Part shown: positions 54,366 to 63,039 of the stretch, piece by piece | Layout of the letters: each line of letters starts with the position of its first letter | Position numbering within the stretch: position 1 is the stretch's first letter | Assembly: GCF_003671765.1 (NCBI RefSeq) | Contig: NZ_QPIB01000009.1 | Coordinates: 1 to 64,000 of the forward strand | Length of the DNA stretch: 64,000 nt | From: Xenophilus sp. E41 | GTDB taxonomy: Bacteria > Pseudomonadota > Gammaproteobacteria > Burkholderiales > Burkholderiaceae_C | Direction of reading: 5' to 3' | Program-made: the position numbers and the translations under genes | Notes under the pieces: model-generated | Database searches by the model: none | Seen by the model: only the letters and a program-made list of their open reading frames with translations | Told to the model about the DNA's origin: nothing

Positions 54366-55616
54366 TCAGCCCATCTGGACCTTGAAGGACTCGGCGTACT
54401 TCTTCGGGTCCTTGCCGTCCCAGACCACGCCGTCCATCAGCTTGCTGCTGCGCATGGGGCTGGCGGGCACGGGCGTCTTGGTGGCGGCAGCGGCCTGCTT
54501 GTAGAGGTCGATGCGGTTGATCTCGGTGGCGACCTTCAGGTAGTCGGGATGTTCCTTGAGCAGGCCCCAGCGCTTGTGCTGGGTGAGGAACCACATGCCG
54601 TCCGAAAGGTACGGGAAGGTCACGGCGCCGTCGGCGTAGAACTTCATGTGGTTGGGGTCGTCCCAGCTCTTGCCCAGGCCGTTGGTGTAGCGGCCCAGGA
54701 TGCGCTGGTTGATGGCGTCGACGCTGGTGTTGACGTAGCTCTTGTCGGCGATGGTCTCGGCCATCTTGTTCTTGTTCTGCAGGCCGGCGTCGATCCACTT
54801 GCCGGCCTCGAGGATGGCGGCCGTCACGGCGCGTGCCGTGTTGGGGTACTTCTTCACGAAGTCGCCGGTGGTGCCCAGCACCTTCTCGGGGTGGTCCTTC
54901 CAGATGTCCTGCGTGGTGATGGCCGTGATCCCGATGCCGTCCATGATGGCGCGCTGGCCCCAGGGCTCGCCCACGCAGAAGCCGTCCATGTTGCCCACGC
55001 GCATGTTGGCGACCATCTGCGGCGGCGGCACCACGATCGCCTTCGCGTCCTTGAGCGGGTTGATGCCGCTGGCGGCCAGCCAGTAGTAGAGCCACATGGC
55101 GTGCGTGCCGGTGGGGAAGGTCTGCGCGAAGGTGTATTCGCGCTTGTCGCTGGCCATCAGCTTGGCGAGCGAGGGACCGTCGACGGCGCCCTTGTCGGCG
55201 AGCTTCTTCGACAGGGTGATGGCCTGGCCGTTGTTGTTGAGGGTCATCAGCACGGCCATGTCCTTCTTGGGGCCGCCGATGCCGAGGTGCACGCCGTACA
55301 CCAGGCCGTAGAGCACGTGGGCGAAGTCCAGTTCGCCGTTGACCAGCTTGTCGCGCACGCCGGCCCAGCTCGCCTCCTTGCTGGGCACGATCTTCACGCC
55401 GTACTTCTTGTCGATGCCCAGCACCGAGGCCATGACGACGCTGGCGCAGTCGGTCAGCGGGATGAAGCCGATCTTGACCTCCTCCTTCTCGGGCTTGTCG
55501 GAGCCCTGCGCCCAGACGGCGGCGCGCAGGGCGGGGTCGATGCCGACGGCGCCGGCGGCCGCGGCCTTGAGCACGGTGCGGCGGCTGAGCTTGCTGGGGA
55601 TGAGGGGTTCGGTCAT
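54366..55616 (-). CDS. nrtA: Nitrate-binding protein of ABC transporter
   Basis: This 416-residue periplasmic protein carries a twin-arginine-type signal (SRRTVLKAAAAGAVG at residues 11-25). The mature part has the NrtA/CmpA pattern IGFIPLTDCASVVMASVLGI, ASWAGVRDKLVNGELDFAHV and the FCVGEPWGQRAI nitrate-site region. It binds nitrate or nitrite for import through NrtB/NrtD. It is the first structural gene of the operon. A 370-bp upstream region contains a sigma-54-like promoter and a terminator-antiterminator leader. Confidence 0.92.
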   Translation of the reverse strand: MTEPLIPSKLSRRTVLKAAAAGAVGIDPALRAAVWAQGSDKPEKEEVKIGFIPLTDCASVVMASVLGIDKKYGVKIVPSKEASWAGVRDKLVNGELDFAHVLYGLVYGVHLGIGGPKKDMAVLMTLNNNGQAITLSKKLADKGAVDGPSLAKLMASDKREYTFAQTFPTGTHAMWLYYWLAASGINPLKDAKAIVVPPPQMVANMRVGNMDGFCVGEPWGQRAIMDGIGITAITTQDIWKDHPEKVLGTTGDFVKKYPNTARAVTAAILEAGKWIDAGLQNKNKMAETIADKSYVNTSVDAINQRILGRYTNGLGKSWDDPNHMKFYADGAVTFPYLSDGMWFLTQHKRWGLLKEHPDYLKVATEINRIDLYKQAAAATKTPVPASPMRSSKLMDGVVWDGKDPKKYAESFKVQMG

Positions 55617-55671
55617 GGGGCCAACTCCAGTCGAGGAAGGAAAGGGGCGAAGCGGGAGACGAAAAAACAAA

Positions 55672-55739
55672 AAAGGCGTCCTCAGCGCGCAGGAGCCGTC
55701 GCATGTCGCGAGCAGCCCTTGCGGGTCGAGGACGCCTTT
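55672..55739 (-). terminator. Leader terminator before nrtA (probable ANTAR-controlled attenuator)
   Basis: A perfect 12-bp stem AAAGGCGTCCTC/GAGGACGCCTTT (55672-55683 with 55728-55739) encloses 44 nt and is followed on the minus strand by T6-G-T6. It lies 56 nt before the nrtA start, in the leader. A terminator placed in front of the first gene makes sense only if read-through is regulated, as by NasR. Confidence 0.8.
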
Positions 55740-55784
55740 GTCCGGGTCGGTCGGCCGCACCCGCCTTTGGATGCCGCCTGCCTG

Positions 55785-55800
55785 GGACCGTCGCCGGTCC
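55785..55800 (-). promoter_or_regulatory. Leader hairpin at the predicted 5' end of the nrt transcript
   Basis: GGACCG-GCGA-CGGTCC forms a 6-bp stem with a 4-nt loop, starting within a few nucleotides of the expected transcription start and upstream of the leader terminator. It may be part of the ANTAR recognition structure, although the canonical motif has two hairpins with six-base loops. Confidence 0.45.
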
Positions 55801-55814
55801 ATGGCGGTGTCGGT

Positions 55815-55830
55815 TGCAAAGCCCGTGCCA
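55815..55830 (-). promoter_or_regulatory. Sigma-54 (RpoN) promoter for the nitrate operon
   Basis: The minus strand reads TGGCACGGGCTTTGCA, which matches the TGGCAC-N5-TTGCA consensus at every consensus position. Transcription would start near 55803 and run through the leader into nrtA. This implies NtrC-type nitrogen control. Confidence 0.75.
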
Positions 55831-55850
55831 GGGTGTGGTCGCCTAGGTTT

Positions 55851-55899
55851 GCTATGAAACCAATAGCTACTCGCGCAAGCGGGTTGCGGGCTGCAGGCC
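55851..55899 (+). repeat. 49-bp dispersed repeat, copy D (intergenic, upstream of nrt promoter)
   Basis: The head GCTAT-GAAACCA-ATAGC is followed by a tail sharing GGGCTG-AGGCC with copy B in the same spacing. It lies between nasR and the sigma-54 promoter, where an NtrC enhancer would be expected. Confidence 0.7.
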
Positions 55900-55985
55900 G
55901 ATTTGGCCTGAAAGCGCGCCGGGCGAAGCCGCAGCACGGAAGTTGTGCGGCGCACCAATCGGGCGCCGGATTCGCTCACACCTTC

Positions 55986-57275
55986 TCAGTGCCCGGGCAG
56001 GAACTCCGCCATCGCGAGCACCGATTCGGCCACCTCCACCAGACGGCGGTTCTGGTTCATCGCGGTCTGGCGCAGCATCTTGTGCGCCTCTTCCTCGCTG
56101 AGGCGCCGGTGCGCCATCAGCAGGCCCTTGGCGCGCTCGACCACCTTGCGTTCGTTGAGGCTGGCGCGCACGGTGGCGAGCTCGTCGCTCATCGCCTGCA
56201 GGCGGCGCGACTGCTCCTGCACCATGTCGAGCACCGAGCGCTCGAGGTGCCGGCCATAGCGCGAGCCGGCGGTGCCCGAGGCATCGGCGAGTTCGTCGAC
56301 CGCTGCTGCCGGCGCCGCATCGAAGAAGCCGGCCGGCATCGGCGCGTCGGCGTCCTTGCCTTGCGCCTGCAGGGAGGCGAGCAGCGTCTCGTATTGCGCG
56401 AGCTCCGTGCGCGCCTGCGCGGTCTTGCGTTCGCACAGGCTGCGCAGCTCGTCGGCGAGGCGATCTTCCAGGAGGCGCATGGCATCGATGCGGCGCGTGC
56501 AGCAGTCGAACCACACCGGGCCGAGGTCGGGCACCAGCGTGCCGCCGGGTGCCGCACAGCCGATGCGCCGCAGGCGTTCCAGTTCGGCGGTCCCGGCACC
56601 GTCCTGCAGCTGCTGCCAGTGCGCCCGCAACGCCTCGTCGGCGAACTCGGTGAAGACCTCGAAGCAGCGCTCCTGCGACTCGATCAGGTGCAGCCACTGC
56701 TGGCGCTGGGCGTCGTCGTTGCGCCCGCGCGTGAAGGCGGCGGCGCCGAAGGCGCGCTCCTGGCCGGCGAGTTCCTTGCCCTGCATGAAGTTGAACATTG
56801 CCACCAACCAGCGCGAGATCTGCGGGTCGGTCGCGCCGTCGGCGGCCTCGAAAACCAGCGCCAGCAGCCCCGCGATCAGCTTGACGAAGGCGGCGGTGGC
56901 CTCGGCGGGCGGCATCTTCAGGGTCGCGATGCGCGCGCGCAGCGCGGGCAGGCCGTCCAGCCCGGGCAGCACCCAGGCCACGCGGCTGAACAGGCGCGCG
57001 CCGTTGCCCAGGTGCTGCGGCTCGTGCTGCAGCGCATCCAGCGCCGTGCGCACTTCCTGCGTGACGGTCTCGCAGGCGGCGATCTGCTGCAGGCGTTGTT
57101 CCGCGAAGCGTGTGCCGCCGGAACCGATGAAGACGTTGGAGATGCCGCGCTCCTTCTGCAGCGCGTGCACCAGGCGGCCGATGGTGCCGACCAGCGCGCT
57201 GGTGCGGCTGAGCTGGTCGAGTTCGTCGATCTCGCAACGGCGGGCGGCGACGAGGAAGCTGAGGCCGGAGGTCAT
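55986..57275 (-). CDS. nasR: Nitrate-responsive antiterminator (NIT + ANTAR domains)
   Basis: This 429-residue protein has an N-terminal NIT nitrate/nitrite-sensing domain (about residues 10-300), seen as the helical [20 protein letters not shown] region, and a C-terminal ANTAR RNA-binding domain (about 365-425) with [20 protein letters not shown] followed by [11 protein letters not shown]. NasR binds nitrate and then binds a leader RNA to prevent termination. The target is the leader in front of nrtA immediately downstream. The ATG at 57275 begins the NIT domain; upstream ATG codons are rejected. It has its own transcript upstream of the nrt promoter. Confidence 0.9.
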   Translation of the reverse strand: MTSGLSFLVAARRCEIDELDQLSRTSALVGTIGRLVHALQKERGISNVFIGSGGTRFAEQRLQQIAACETVTQEVRTALDALQHEPQHLGNGARLFSRVAWVLPGLDGLPALRARIATLKMPPAEATAAFVKLIAGLLALVFEAADGATDPQISRWLVAMFNFMQGKELAGQERAFGAAAFTRGRNDDAQRQQWLHLIESQERCFEVFTEFADEALRAHWQQLQDGAGTAELERLRRIGCAAPGGTLVPDLGPVWFDCCTRRIDAMRLLEDRLADELRSLCERKTAQARTELAQYETLLASLQAQGKDADAPMPAGFFDAAPAAAVDELADASGTAGSRYGRHLERSVLDMVQEQSRRLQAMSDELATVRASLNERKVVERAKGLLMAHRRLSEEEAHKMLRQTAMNQNRRLVEVAESVLAMAEFLPGH

Positions 57276-57384
57276 GGAAAGGTCATGCAATCGTGGAGCG
57301 CGGCGCCCGTCGCGCGGTCGCTGTTCCCGCCGTGCAAATTCCATGCCCCGACTTGGGGCGGGCACCGCTCCCTACACTAGCCGC

Positions 57385-58422
57385 ATGCGAATCCTGGGCA
57401 TCGAATCCTCCTGCGACGAGACCGGCGTGGCGCTGGTGGAGAGTGGCACCACCGCTGTGCCGCGCCTCGTGGCGCATGCGCTGCACAGCCAGATCGCCAT
57501 GCACCAGGCCTACGGCGGCGTGGTGCCCGAACTGGCGAGCCGCGACCACATCCGCCGCGTGCTGCCCCTGACCGAGCAGGTGCTCGGCGACGCCGGCGTG
57601 GGCCGCGAGTCGATCGACGTGGTGGCCTACACCCGCGGGCCCGGCCTGGCCGGCGCGCTGCTGGTGGGCGCGGGCGTGGCCTGCGCGCTCGGCGCGGCGC
57701 TCGAGCGGCCGGTGCTGGGCGTGCATCACCTCGAGGGGCACCTGCTGTCGCCCTTCCTGAGCGCCGACCCGCCTGAATTTCCTTTCGTCGCCCTGCTGGT
57801 GTCGGGCGGCCACACGCAGCTCATGCGCGTGGAGGGGGTGGGGCGCTACGAGATCCTGGGCGAGACCATCGACGACGCGGCCGGCGAGGCCTTCGACAAG
57901 AGCGCCAAGCTGATGGGCCTGCCTTACCCGGGCGGGCCGTGGCTGGCCAAGCTCGCCGAGGGCGGCGACCCCGAAGCCTTCAAGCTGCCGCGCCCGCTGC
58001 TGCACAGCGGCGACCTGGACTTTTCCTTTGCCGGCCTGAAGACGGCCGTGCTCACCCAGGCGAAGAAGCTGGCTGACCAGCTTGAAGCGCGCAAGGCCGA
58101 CCTCGCGGCCTCGACGCAGGCCGCGATCGTGGAGGTGCTGCTGCGCAAATCTCTGGCCGCACTGGACGAGACGGGCATGAAGCGCCTGGTGGTGGCCGGC
58201 GGTGTGGGCGCCAACCGGCTGCTGCGCAGCCAGCTCGACGCGGCCTGCGGCCGGCGCCGGGTGCGCGTGCACTACCCCGAGCTGCACCTGTGCACCGACA
58301 ACGGCGCCATGATCGCCATGGCCGCCGCGATGCGGCTGCAGGCAGGGCTTGAGCAGGCGAGCGCGCGCTATGCCTTCGACGTCAGGCCGCGCTGGGCACT
58401 GGACGCGCTGCCAGGGGCGTAG
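57385..58422 (+). CDS. tsaD: tRNA N6-threonylcarbamoyladenosine transferase
   Basis: This 345-residue ASKHA-fold protein transfers threonylcarbamoyl to A37 of ANN-decoding tRNAs with TsaB/TsaE. It starts [19 protein letters not shown]; the iron-binding HxxxH motif is in [13 protein letters not shown], and ATP-site segments [34 protein letters not shown] (split by the stretch around residue 160) and [13 protein letters not shown] are present. Its last 41 bp overlap the convergent alpha/beta hydrolase gene. It diverges from nasR by 109 bp. The length is normal for this essential gene. Confidence 0.96.
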   Translation: MRILGIESSCDETGVALVESGTTAVPRLVAHALHSQIAMHQAYGGVVPELASRDHIRRVLPLTEQVLGDAGVGRESIDVVAYTRGPGLAGALLVGAGVACALGAALERPVLGVHHLEGHLLSPFLSADPPEFPFVALLVSGGHTQLMRVEGVGRYEILGETIDDAAGEAFDKSAKLMGLPYPGGPWLAKLAEGGDPEAFKLPRPLLHSGDLDFSFAGLKTAVLTQAKKLADQLEARKADLAASTQAAIVEVLLRKSLAALDETGMKRLVVAGGVGANRLLRSQLDAACGRRRVRVHYPELHLCTDNGAMIAMAAAMRLQAGLEQASARYAFDVRPRWALDALPGA

Positions 58423-59110
58423 CGGCCGCGCGCACACCGGCAGGCAGCGGCAGCACGTCGAGCATCTTGCGCCACAGGCGCGACCACTGCGGCCAGTCGT
58501 GGCCGCCTTCGGTGGTGAACACGCGGCCCTCGGGCAGGGCATCGGCCAGCAACTGGTGGTTGGAGGCGAAGCGGTCGGCCAGGCCGAAGCCCAGGTACAG
58601 CGGCGGCAGTTCCTTGGGCGGCATCGCGTGCGCGTACTGCTGCAGCCAGGGCCACAGGCGACGGTCGACTTCCTCGTCGGGCAGCGGGCCGGTGGGGGCC
58701 TTCCATGCGCGCAGACCGCCAGCCTTGTGGATCTCGGCCGCCAGGGGGCGCCGGCCCAGGTAGGGCGCCAGGGCCACGATGCCCTGCACCGAGCCCGGTT
58801 GCGACAGCTGATGGATCAGGGCGCCGAAGCCGCCGATCGAGATGCCGACCAGCCAGATGGATTCGTAGCCGAGCGCGCGCGCGGGCTCGATCACGTCCTT
58901 CTGCATGTGCTCGGTGAAAGTCTGGTCGTAGTAGTACGACACGTTGGCATCGACCAGCATGACGTCGGCTGCCACGTCGCGTTCCTGGACTGCGCTGACG
59001 AAGCCCTCGCGCTCGAATTCTTCCGGCGCGAGGAACGCACCGGGAAGGAAGACCAACAAGACATCGGAACGCTGGCCGTCTGCGCGCGTCACCTTGAGAT
59101 GTGTATCCAT
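58382..59110 (-). CDS. Alpha/beta hydrolase (esterase-like)
   Basis: This 242-residue protein has a compact alpha/beta-hydrolase fold. The nucleophile elbow is [11 protein letters not shown] (Ser near residue 92), and the catalytic His is in [14 protein letters not shown] near residue 207; an Asp lies between in [11 protein letters not shown]. The N-terminus [16 protein letters not shown] supplies the oxyanion-hole region. There is no signal peptide. The substrate is unknown. The 3' 41 bp overlap tsaD in antisense orientation. Confidence 0.8.
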   Translation of the reverse strand: MDTHLKVTRADGQRSDVLLVFLPGAFLAPEEFEREGFVSAVQERDVAADVMLVDANVSYYYDQTFTEHMQKDVIEPARALGYESIWLVGISIGGFGALIHQLSQPGSVQGIVALAPYLGRRPLAAEIHKAGGLRAWKAPTGPLPDEEVDRRLWPWLQQYAHAMPPKELPPLYLGFGLADRFASNHQLLADALPEGRVFTTEGGHDWPQWSRLWRKMLDVLPLPAGVRAAATPLAARPVPSAA

Positions 59111-59240
59111 AGGTATCCTGACCGGCGCGGATACCTTTGTTTGCAGTCAAGCAAAACCGTCGTCCGAACGCCGAAAGTGGTGGGCAAAAGTGAAAAACCG
59201 TCGCGATGATGTGACGGATTTCTCACTAATTTTGCGTTCG

Positions 59241-59277
59241 GAAAACAAAAAGGCCGGAAACGACGTGTTACCGGCCT
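59241..59277 (-). terminator. Rho-independent terminator of the hsp20 gene
   Basis: The 7-bp stem AGGCCGG/CCGGCCT (59251-59257 with 59271-59277) is followed on the minus strand by TTTTTGTTTTCC. It lies 19 nt after the hsp20 stop. Confidence 0.8.
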
Positions 59278-59295
59278 GAATGAACTCAAAAGTTT

Positions 59296-59670
59296 TCAGT
59301 TGATCGCGAGATTCACCACCTTGCTCACGGGTTCGAGCTTGGCCAGGCGCAAGGTGAGCACGCCGTTCTCGAGCTTGGCTTCGCTTGCCGCGGCGTCGAT
59401 GTCCTGCGGCAGCTCATAGGCGGCCTTGAACTGGCGCGGGGCCTCGGCGCGGGTCTCGATGCGGACCACGGCAGCTTCGATGCCGATCTGGAGATCTTCG
59501 CGGGCAACGCCGGGGACGTCGAGGCGCAGGGTCCAGGCCTTGTCGTCCTGTTCGACGTCGAGCGAGCGGCGTGCGCCGTCGAAGGCGTCGTTGACGAAGC
59601 GCTCGAAGCTGCGGTCGAAGGCGCGGGGCGAGACGAAGGCGCGGCTGCGCAGGGTGGGGGCGAAGAACAT
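59296..59670 (-). CDS. Small heat-shock protein (Hsp20/alpha-crystallin family)
   Basis: This 124-residue chaperone has an N-terminal FFAPTLRSRAFVSPRAFDRSF arm and an alpha-crystallin domain with WTLRLDVPGVAREDLQIGIE, followed by the conserved LENGVLTLRLAKLE motif and a C-terminal VVNLAIN containing the I/V-x-I/V-like tail. It would hold unfolded proteins during stress. An AGGAG site precedes the ATG at 59670. A sigma-32-like promoter lies about 90 nt upstream, and the gene has its own terminator, so it is monocistronic. Confidence 0.9.
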   Translation of the reverse strand: MFFAPTLRSRAFVSPRAFDRSFERFVNDAFDGARRSLDVEQDDKAWTLRLDVPGVAREDLQIGIEAAVVRIETRAEAPRQFKAAYELPQDIDAAASEAKLENGVLTLRLAKLEPVSKVVNLAIN

Positions 59671-59763
59671 GGTGGCAATCTCCTGGAATGAACACGGAGG
59701 GGACATGGAATGTGTGTCCCGTACACTGCGCGGCCTTTCAATCGTGAGCGCCGCTTGAGCACC

Positions 59764-59792
59764 ATCTAGGGCGTGCCGCGCGGCGTTTCAAG
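59764..59792 (-). promoter_or_regulatory. Sigma-32-like promoter for hsp20
   Basis: On the minus strand, CTTGAAA is followed after 14 nt by CCCTAGAT, close to the sigma-32 consensus CTTGAAA-N11-15-CCCCATNT. It precedes hsp20 by about 90 nt, a suitable distance for a structured leader. The -35 is adjacent to the start of the divergent binding-protein gene. Confidence 0.5.
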
Positions 59793-59795
59793 GGA

Positions 59796-61085
59796 ATGAC
59801 TCCTCGCTTTATTTCGCGCCGTGCGCTCTTGAAAACTGGCGCCGCGGCGCTATGCATGCCGGCCCTGGGCCACGCTGCCGGCAAGGCCACGCGCCCGCCC
59901 ATCCAGCTCGCCTTGGTGGAGAGCCTCAGCGGCCCCTTTGCGAACACTGGCGAGGCGGTGTTTCGCAACCTGCTGTGGGCCACCGAACGCGTGAACCAGC
60001 GCGGCGGCGTGCCGCTGCCCGGCGGGGCGCGCCCATTGCGCATCGACCGCTACGACAGCAAGGGCCAGACGGAAGAGGCGCTGTCGGCGCTGCGCTCGGC
60101 CATCGACGACGGCGCGGCCGTGGTCATGCAGGGCAACTCCTCCGCGACGGCCGCGGCCGTCCTCGATGCGCTGGCCAAGCACAACGAACGCAGTCCTCGC
60201 GCGCGCCAGGCGCTGTTCCTCAACTACTCGGCGGTCGATCCGATCCTCACCAACGAGCGCTGCAGCTACTGGCACTTCCGCTTCGATGCGCATGCCGACA
60301 TGCGCGTCACGGCCCTGATGGAGGTGCTCAAGGACGACCGCGGCGTGCAGCGTGCCTACCTGATCGGGCAGGACTACAGCTTCGGCCAGGCCGTGCTGCG
60401 CGAGAGCAAGCGCCAGATGGCACAGCTGCGGCCCGACATCCAGGTGGTGGGCGAGGAGCTGCATCCGATGGGCCGGGTGAAGGACTTCGCGCCCTATGCC
60501 GTGAAGATCAAGGCCAGCGGTGCGCAGGCGGTGATCACGGGCAACTGGGGCAACGACCTCACGCTGCTCGTGAAGGCTGCGCGCGAGGTCGGCTTCGACG
60601 GCAAGTTCTACACCTTCTACGGCAATGCGCTCGGCGCGCCGGCCGCCCTCGGCGAGGCCGGCGTGGGCAAGGTGGTCGCGGTGGCCGACTGGCTGCCCAA
60701 CGTGCAGACGTCGGAGTCCGCGGCCTTCTACCGCGCCTTTCGCCAGCGCTTCCCGCAGCCTGCGGACGACTACGTGCACATGCGCATGCAGCTGATGGTC
60801 GAGGCACTGGCGCAGGCCATCGGCCAGGCGCGCACGACCGATGCGCAGGAGGTCGCGGCGCGGCTCGAGCATGCACGCGTCAGCCTGGGCGGGCGCAGCG
60901 GGCACATGCGCGCATCGGACCACCAGTTCCAGCAGCCGTTGGTGGTCGGCGTGATGGACCGCCAGGGCACGCCGGGCGTGCCCTTCGATGTCGAAGGCTC
61001 GGGCTACGGCTTTCGCGTCGTCAAGGACATTCCTGCCGACCTGACCGAGATGCCGACGAGCTGCCGCATGCATCGGCCGGCCTGA
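59796..61085 (+). CDS. Branched-chain amino acid ABC-type substrate-binding protein
   Basis: This 429-residue periplasmic protein begins with a twin-arginine-like signal (SRRALLKTGAAALCMPALG, residues 7-25) and has the Leu/Ile/Val-binding (Peripla_BP_6) fold. Typical segments are QLALVESLSGPFANTGEAVF, VVMQGNSSATAAAV, RAYLIGQDYSFGQAV and QAVITGNWGNDLTLLVKAA. No permease or ATPase gene is beside it, so it may serve a transporter elsewhere or be an orphan receptor. The ligand is not indicated. Confidence 0.85.
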   Translation: MTPRFISRRALLKTGAAALCMPALGHAAGKATRPPIQLALVESLSGPFANTGEAVFRNLLWATERVNQRGGVPLPGGARPLRIDRYDSKGQTEEALSALRSAIDDGAAVVMQGNSSATAAAVLDALAKHNERSPRARQALFLNYSAVDPILTNERCSYWHFRFDAHADMRVTALMEVLKDDRGVQRAYLIGQDYSFGQAVLRESKRQMAQLRPDIQVVGEELHPMGRVKDFAPYAVKIKASGAQAVITGNWGNDLTLLVKAAREVGFDGKFYTFYGNALGAPAALGEAGVGKVVAVADWLPNVQTSESAAFYRAFRQRFPQPADDYVHMRMQLMVEALAQAIGQARTTDAQEVAARLEHARVSLGGRSGHMRASDHQFQQPLVVGVMDRQGTPGVPFDVEGSGYGFRVVKDIPADLTEMPTSCRMHRPA

Positions 61086-61217
61086 GAGCGCGACGCACAA
61101 TTGTTTCCGAATCCTTTTGTTTCAAAAAAGTCGGGCCGACTGTCGCGCTGCCGCCTCATGCCGGCTTGCCGACCGTCGGCAGCATCGTGAATCCGCCCTT
61201 GCCGAGACCCGCTGACC

Positions 61218-62384
61218 ATGCGCCCTGCCGTTGAACAACTCGAAGCCTCCAAGATCCGCGAGGTGGCCAACGCCGGCCTCGGGCGCGAGGACGTGCTGGC
61301 CTTCTGGTTCGGCGAGAGCGACGAGGTGACGCCGGAGCCGATCCGCCGCGCGGCCATCGAATCGCTGGAACGGGGTGAGACCTTCTATGCCCACAACCTG
61401 GGGTTGCCGGAGTTGCGCGCTGCCATCGCCCGCTACCTGTCGGGCCTGCATCCGGCCCTCGGCCCCGAGCGCATCGCCGTCACCTCGGGGGGAGTGAGTG
61501 CGCTGATGCTGGCCGTGCAGGCGCTGGTGGACGCGGGCGACGAGGTGGTGGCGGTCACGCCCGTGTGGCCCAACCTGACGGCGCAGCCGGCCATCCTGGG
61601 GGCCCGCGTGCGCTGCGTGCCGCTGCGGCCCGTGGACGGTCAATGGACGCTGGACCTGCAGGCGCTGTGCGCGGCGGTGACGCCGGCGACGCGCCTCCTG
61701 ATCGTCAATGCACCGAACAACCCCACCGGCTGGACGCTGACGCGCGAGGAGCAGTCCGCCATCCTCGCGCATTGCCGCGGCACGGGCACCTGGATCCTGG
61801 CGGACGAGGTCTACGAACGCCTCTACTACGAGCCGACGCCGAAGGCCTGCGCGCCGAGCTTCCTCGACGTCGCGGCGCCCGACGACCGGCTGGTGGTGGC
61901 GCACAGCTTCTCCAAGAGCTTCCTCATGACCGGCTGGCGCATGGGCTGGCTGGTCCTGCCCGCGTCGCTGATGGACGCGATGGGCAAGCTGATCGAGTTC
62001 AACACCTCCTGCACCAGCGTGTTCACCCAGCGTGCCGGCCTGGCCGCGCTGGCGCACGAGGCCGAGATCACACCCCGCGTCGTGGCCCACCTCAAGACCT
62101 GCCGCGACACGCTGCTGCCCCTGCTGGCCGCGGTGCCCGGCGTGGAGGTCGCGCCTGCACGCGGCGGCATGTACGCCTTCTTCCGTCTGGCGGGCTTTGC
62201 CGACTCGCTCGAAGTGGCCAAGCGGCTGGTCGCAGAGGCAGGTCTGGGCCTTGCGCCGGGCAATGCCTTCGCGCCCGAGGCGCAGGGCTGGCTGCGCTGG
62301 TGCTTCGCCTCGCGCGACCCGCAGCGGCTGGTGGCAGGGGTCGAGCGGCTCAGGGCCTGGCTGGCGGCGCAGCCGCAGGGCTGA
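61218..62384 (+). CDS. Class I/II aminotransferase (pyridoxal-phosphate-dependent)
   Basis: This 388-residue fold-type-I PLP enzyme has the family motifs NAPNNPTGW near residue 170, DEVYERLYY near residue 195 and the lysine-containing SFSKSFLMTGWRMGW near residue 232, where the Schiff-base lysine is SFSKS. The N-terminal segment FYAHNLGLPELRAAIARYL binds the cofactor phosphate. It resembles aspartate/aromatic-type aminotransferases; substrate specificity is unknown. It follows the binding protein by 132 bp but may not share its transcript. A SoxR-type promoter downstream would send transcripts antisense to its 3' end. Confidence 0.87.
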   Translation: MRPAVEQLEASKIREVANAGLGREDVLAFWFGESDEVTPEPIRRAAIESLERGETFYAHNLGLPELRAAIARYLSGLHPALGPERIAVTSGGVSALMLAVQALVDAGDEVVAVTPVWPNLTAQPAILGARVRCVPLRPVDGQWTLDLQALCAAVTPATRLLIVNAPNNPTGWTLTREEQSAILAHCRGTGTWILADEVYERLYYEPTPKACAPSFLDVAAPDDRLVVAHSFSKSFLMTGWRMGWLVLPASLMDAMGKLIEFNTSCTSVFTQRAGLAALAHEAEITPRVVAHLKTCRDTLLPLLAAVPGVEVAPARGGMYAFFRLAGFADSLEVAKRLVAEAGLGLAPGNAFAPEAQGWLRWCFASRDPQRLVAGVERLRAWLAAQPQG

Positions 62385-62503
62385 GCGCGGCGGCCGCCGG
62401 CGGCGTCGGTGTCGAGGCGGGTGGCTGCCGGGAGGTGGGTGGGACGCCGGCTGGCGGGGCCAGCGGGCGGAGAAAACCGAGCGAGGGCAGGGGCATGGCA
62501 CGC

Positions 62504-62534
62504 ACCCTAATATCTCAACCAATGTTGAGGTCAA
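62504..62534 (-). promoter_or_regulatory. SoxR-type promoter with sox box, directed leftward
   Basis: On the minus strand, TTGACC (62529-62534) and TAGGGT (62504-62509) are separated by exactly 19 bp, the long spacing of MerR-family promoters. Within it is CTCAACCAATGTTGAG, a good sox box (CTCAA-N6-TTGAG). It lies 34 bp upstream of soxR but faces away from it. Confidence 0.65.
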
Positions 62535-62568
62535 GCGGGCGTTCGCGCCCTGTCACCGAGGGGTTGCG

Positions 62569-63039
62569 ATGGACCGTCTGGCGGGCGAGATGAGCGTCGG
62601 CGAACTGGCCGAGCGAAGCGGCGTGAATGTGTCCGCGCTGCATTTCTACGAGCGGCAGGGCCTCATCGCGAGCAGGCGTACCGCCGGCAACCAGCGCCGC
62701 TACGGCCGCGAGATGCTGCGGCGCGTCGCCGTGATCCGCGTCGCGCAGCGGGTCGGGGTGCCGCTGGCCGACGTGGGCGAGGCGCTGGCCACGCTGCCCC
62801 AGGGCCGCACGCCCACGCGCGAGGATTGGACGGCCATGTCGACGCGCTGGCGGGCGGAGCTGGACGAACGCATCGCCCAGCTCGAGCGGCTGCGCGATTC
62901 GCTGTCGGACTGCATCGGCTGCGGCTGCCTGTCGCTGGACCGCTGCGTGCTGCGCAACCCGGCGGACGAAATGGCCGCGCTCGGCCCGGGGGCACACCGC
63001 CTGGGGCCATGCCAGCCGGGCCGGGGCGCCGGTATATAA
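62569..63039 (+). CDS. soxR: Redox-sensitive transcriptional activator SoxR
   Basis: This 156-residue MerR-family regulator has the helix-turn-helix [20 protein letters not shown] at residue 9, a [16 protein letters not shown] wing and a coiled dimerisation helix. The C-terminal motif [12 protein letters not shown] holds the [2Fe-2S] cluster that senses redox-cycling agents. The start at 62569 is typical; a later ATG at residue 8 is possible. A sox box lies just upstream. The rpsO promoter -10 overlaps the stop codon. Confidence 0.94.
   Translation: MDRLAGEMSVGELAERSGVNVSALHFYERQGLIASRRTAGNQRRYGREMLRRVAVIRVAQRVGVPLADVGEALATLPQGRTPTREDWTAMSTRWRAELDERIAQLERLRDSLSDCIGCGCLSLDRCVLRNPADEMAALGPGAHRLGPCQPGRGAGI

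Noticed and set aside
54351-57380. A 1009-codon plus-strand frame spanning nrtA, the leader and nasR
   Set aside because: It is a shadow of two well-supported minus-strand genes and crosses their intergenic leader; it has no recognisable domain.
62350-62496. A 48-codon Pro/Ala-rich frame downstream of the leftward SoxR-type promoter
   Set aside because: Not listed as a gene: it has no ribosome-binding site, is low complexity and overlaps the aminotransferase 3' end. It is kept only as part of the SoxR finding.
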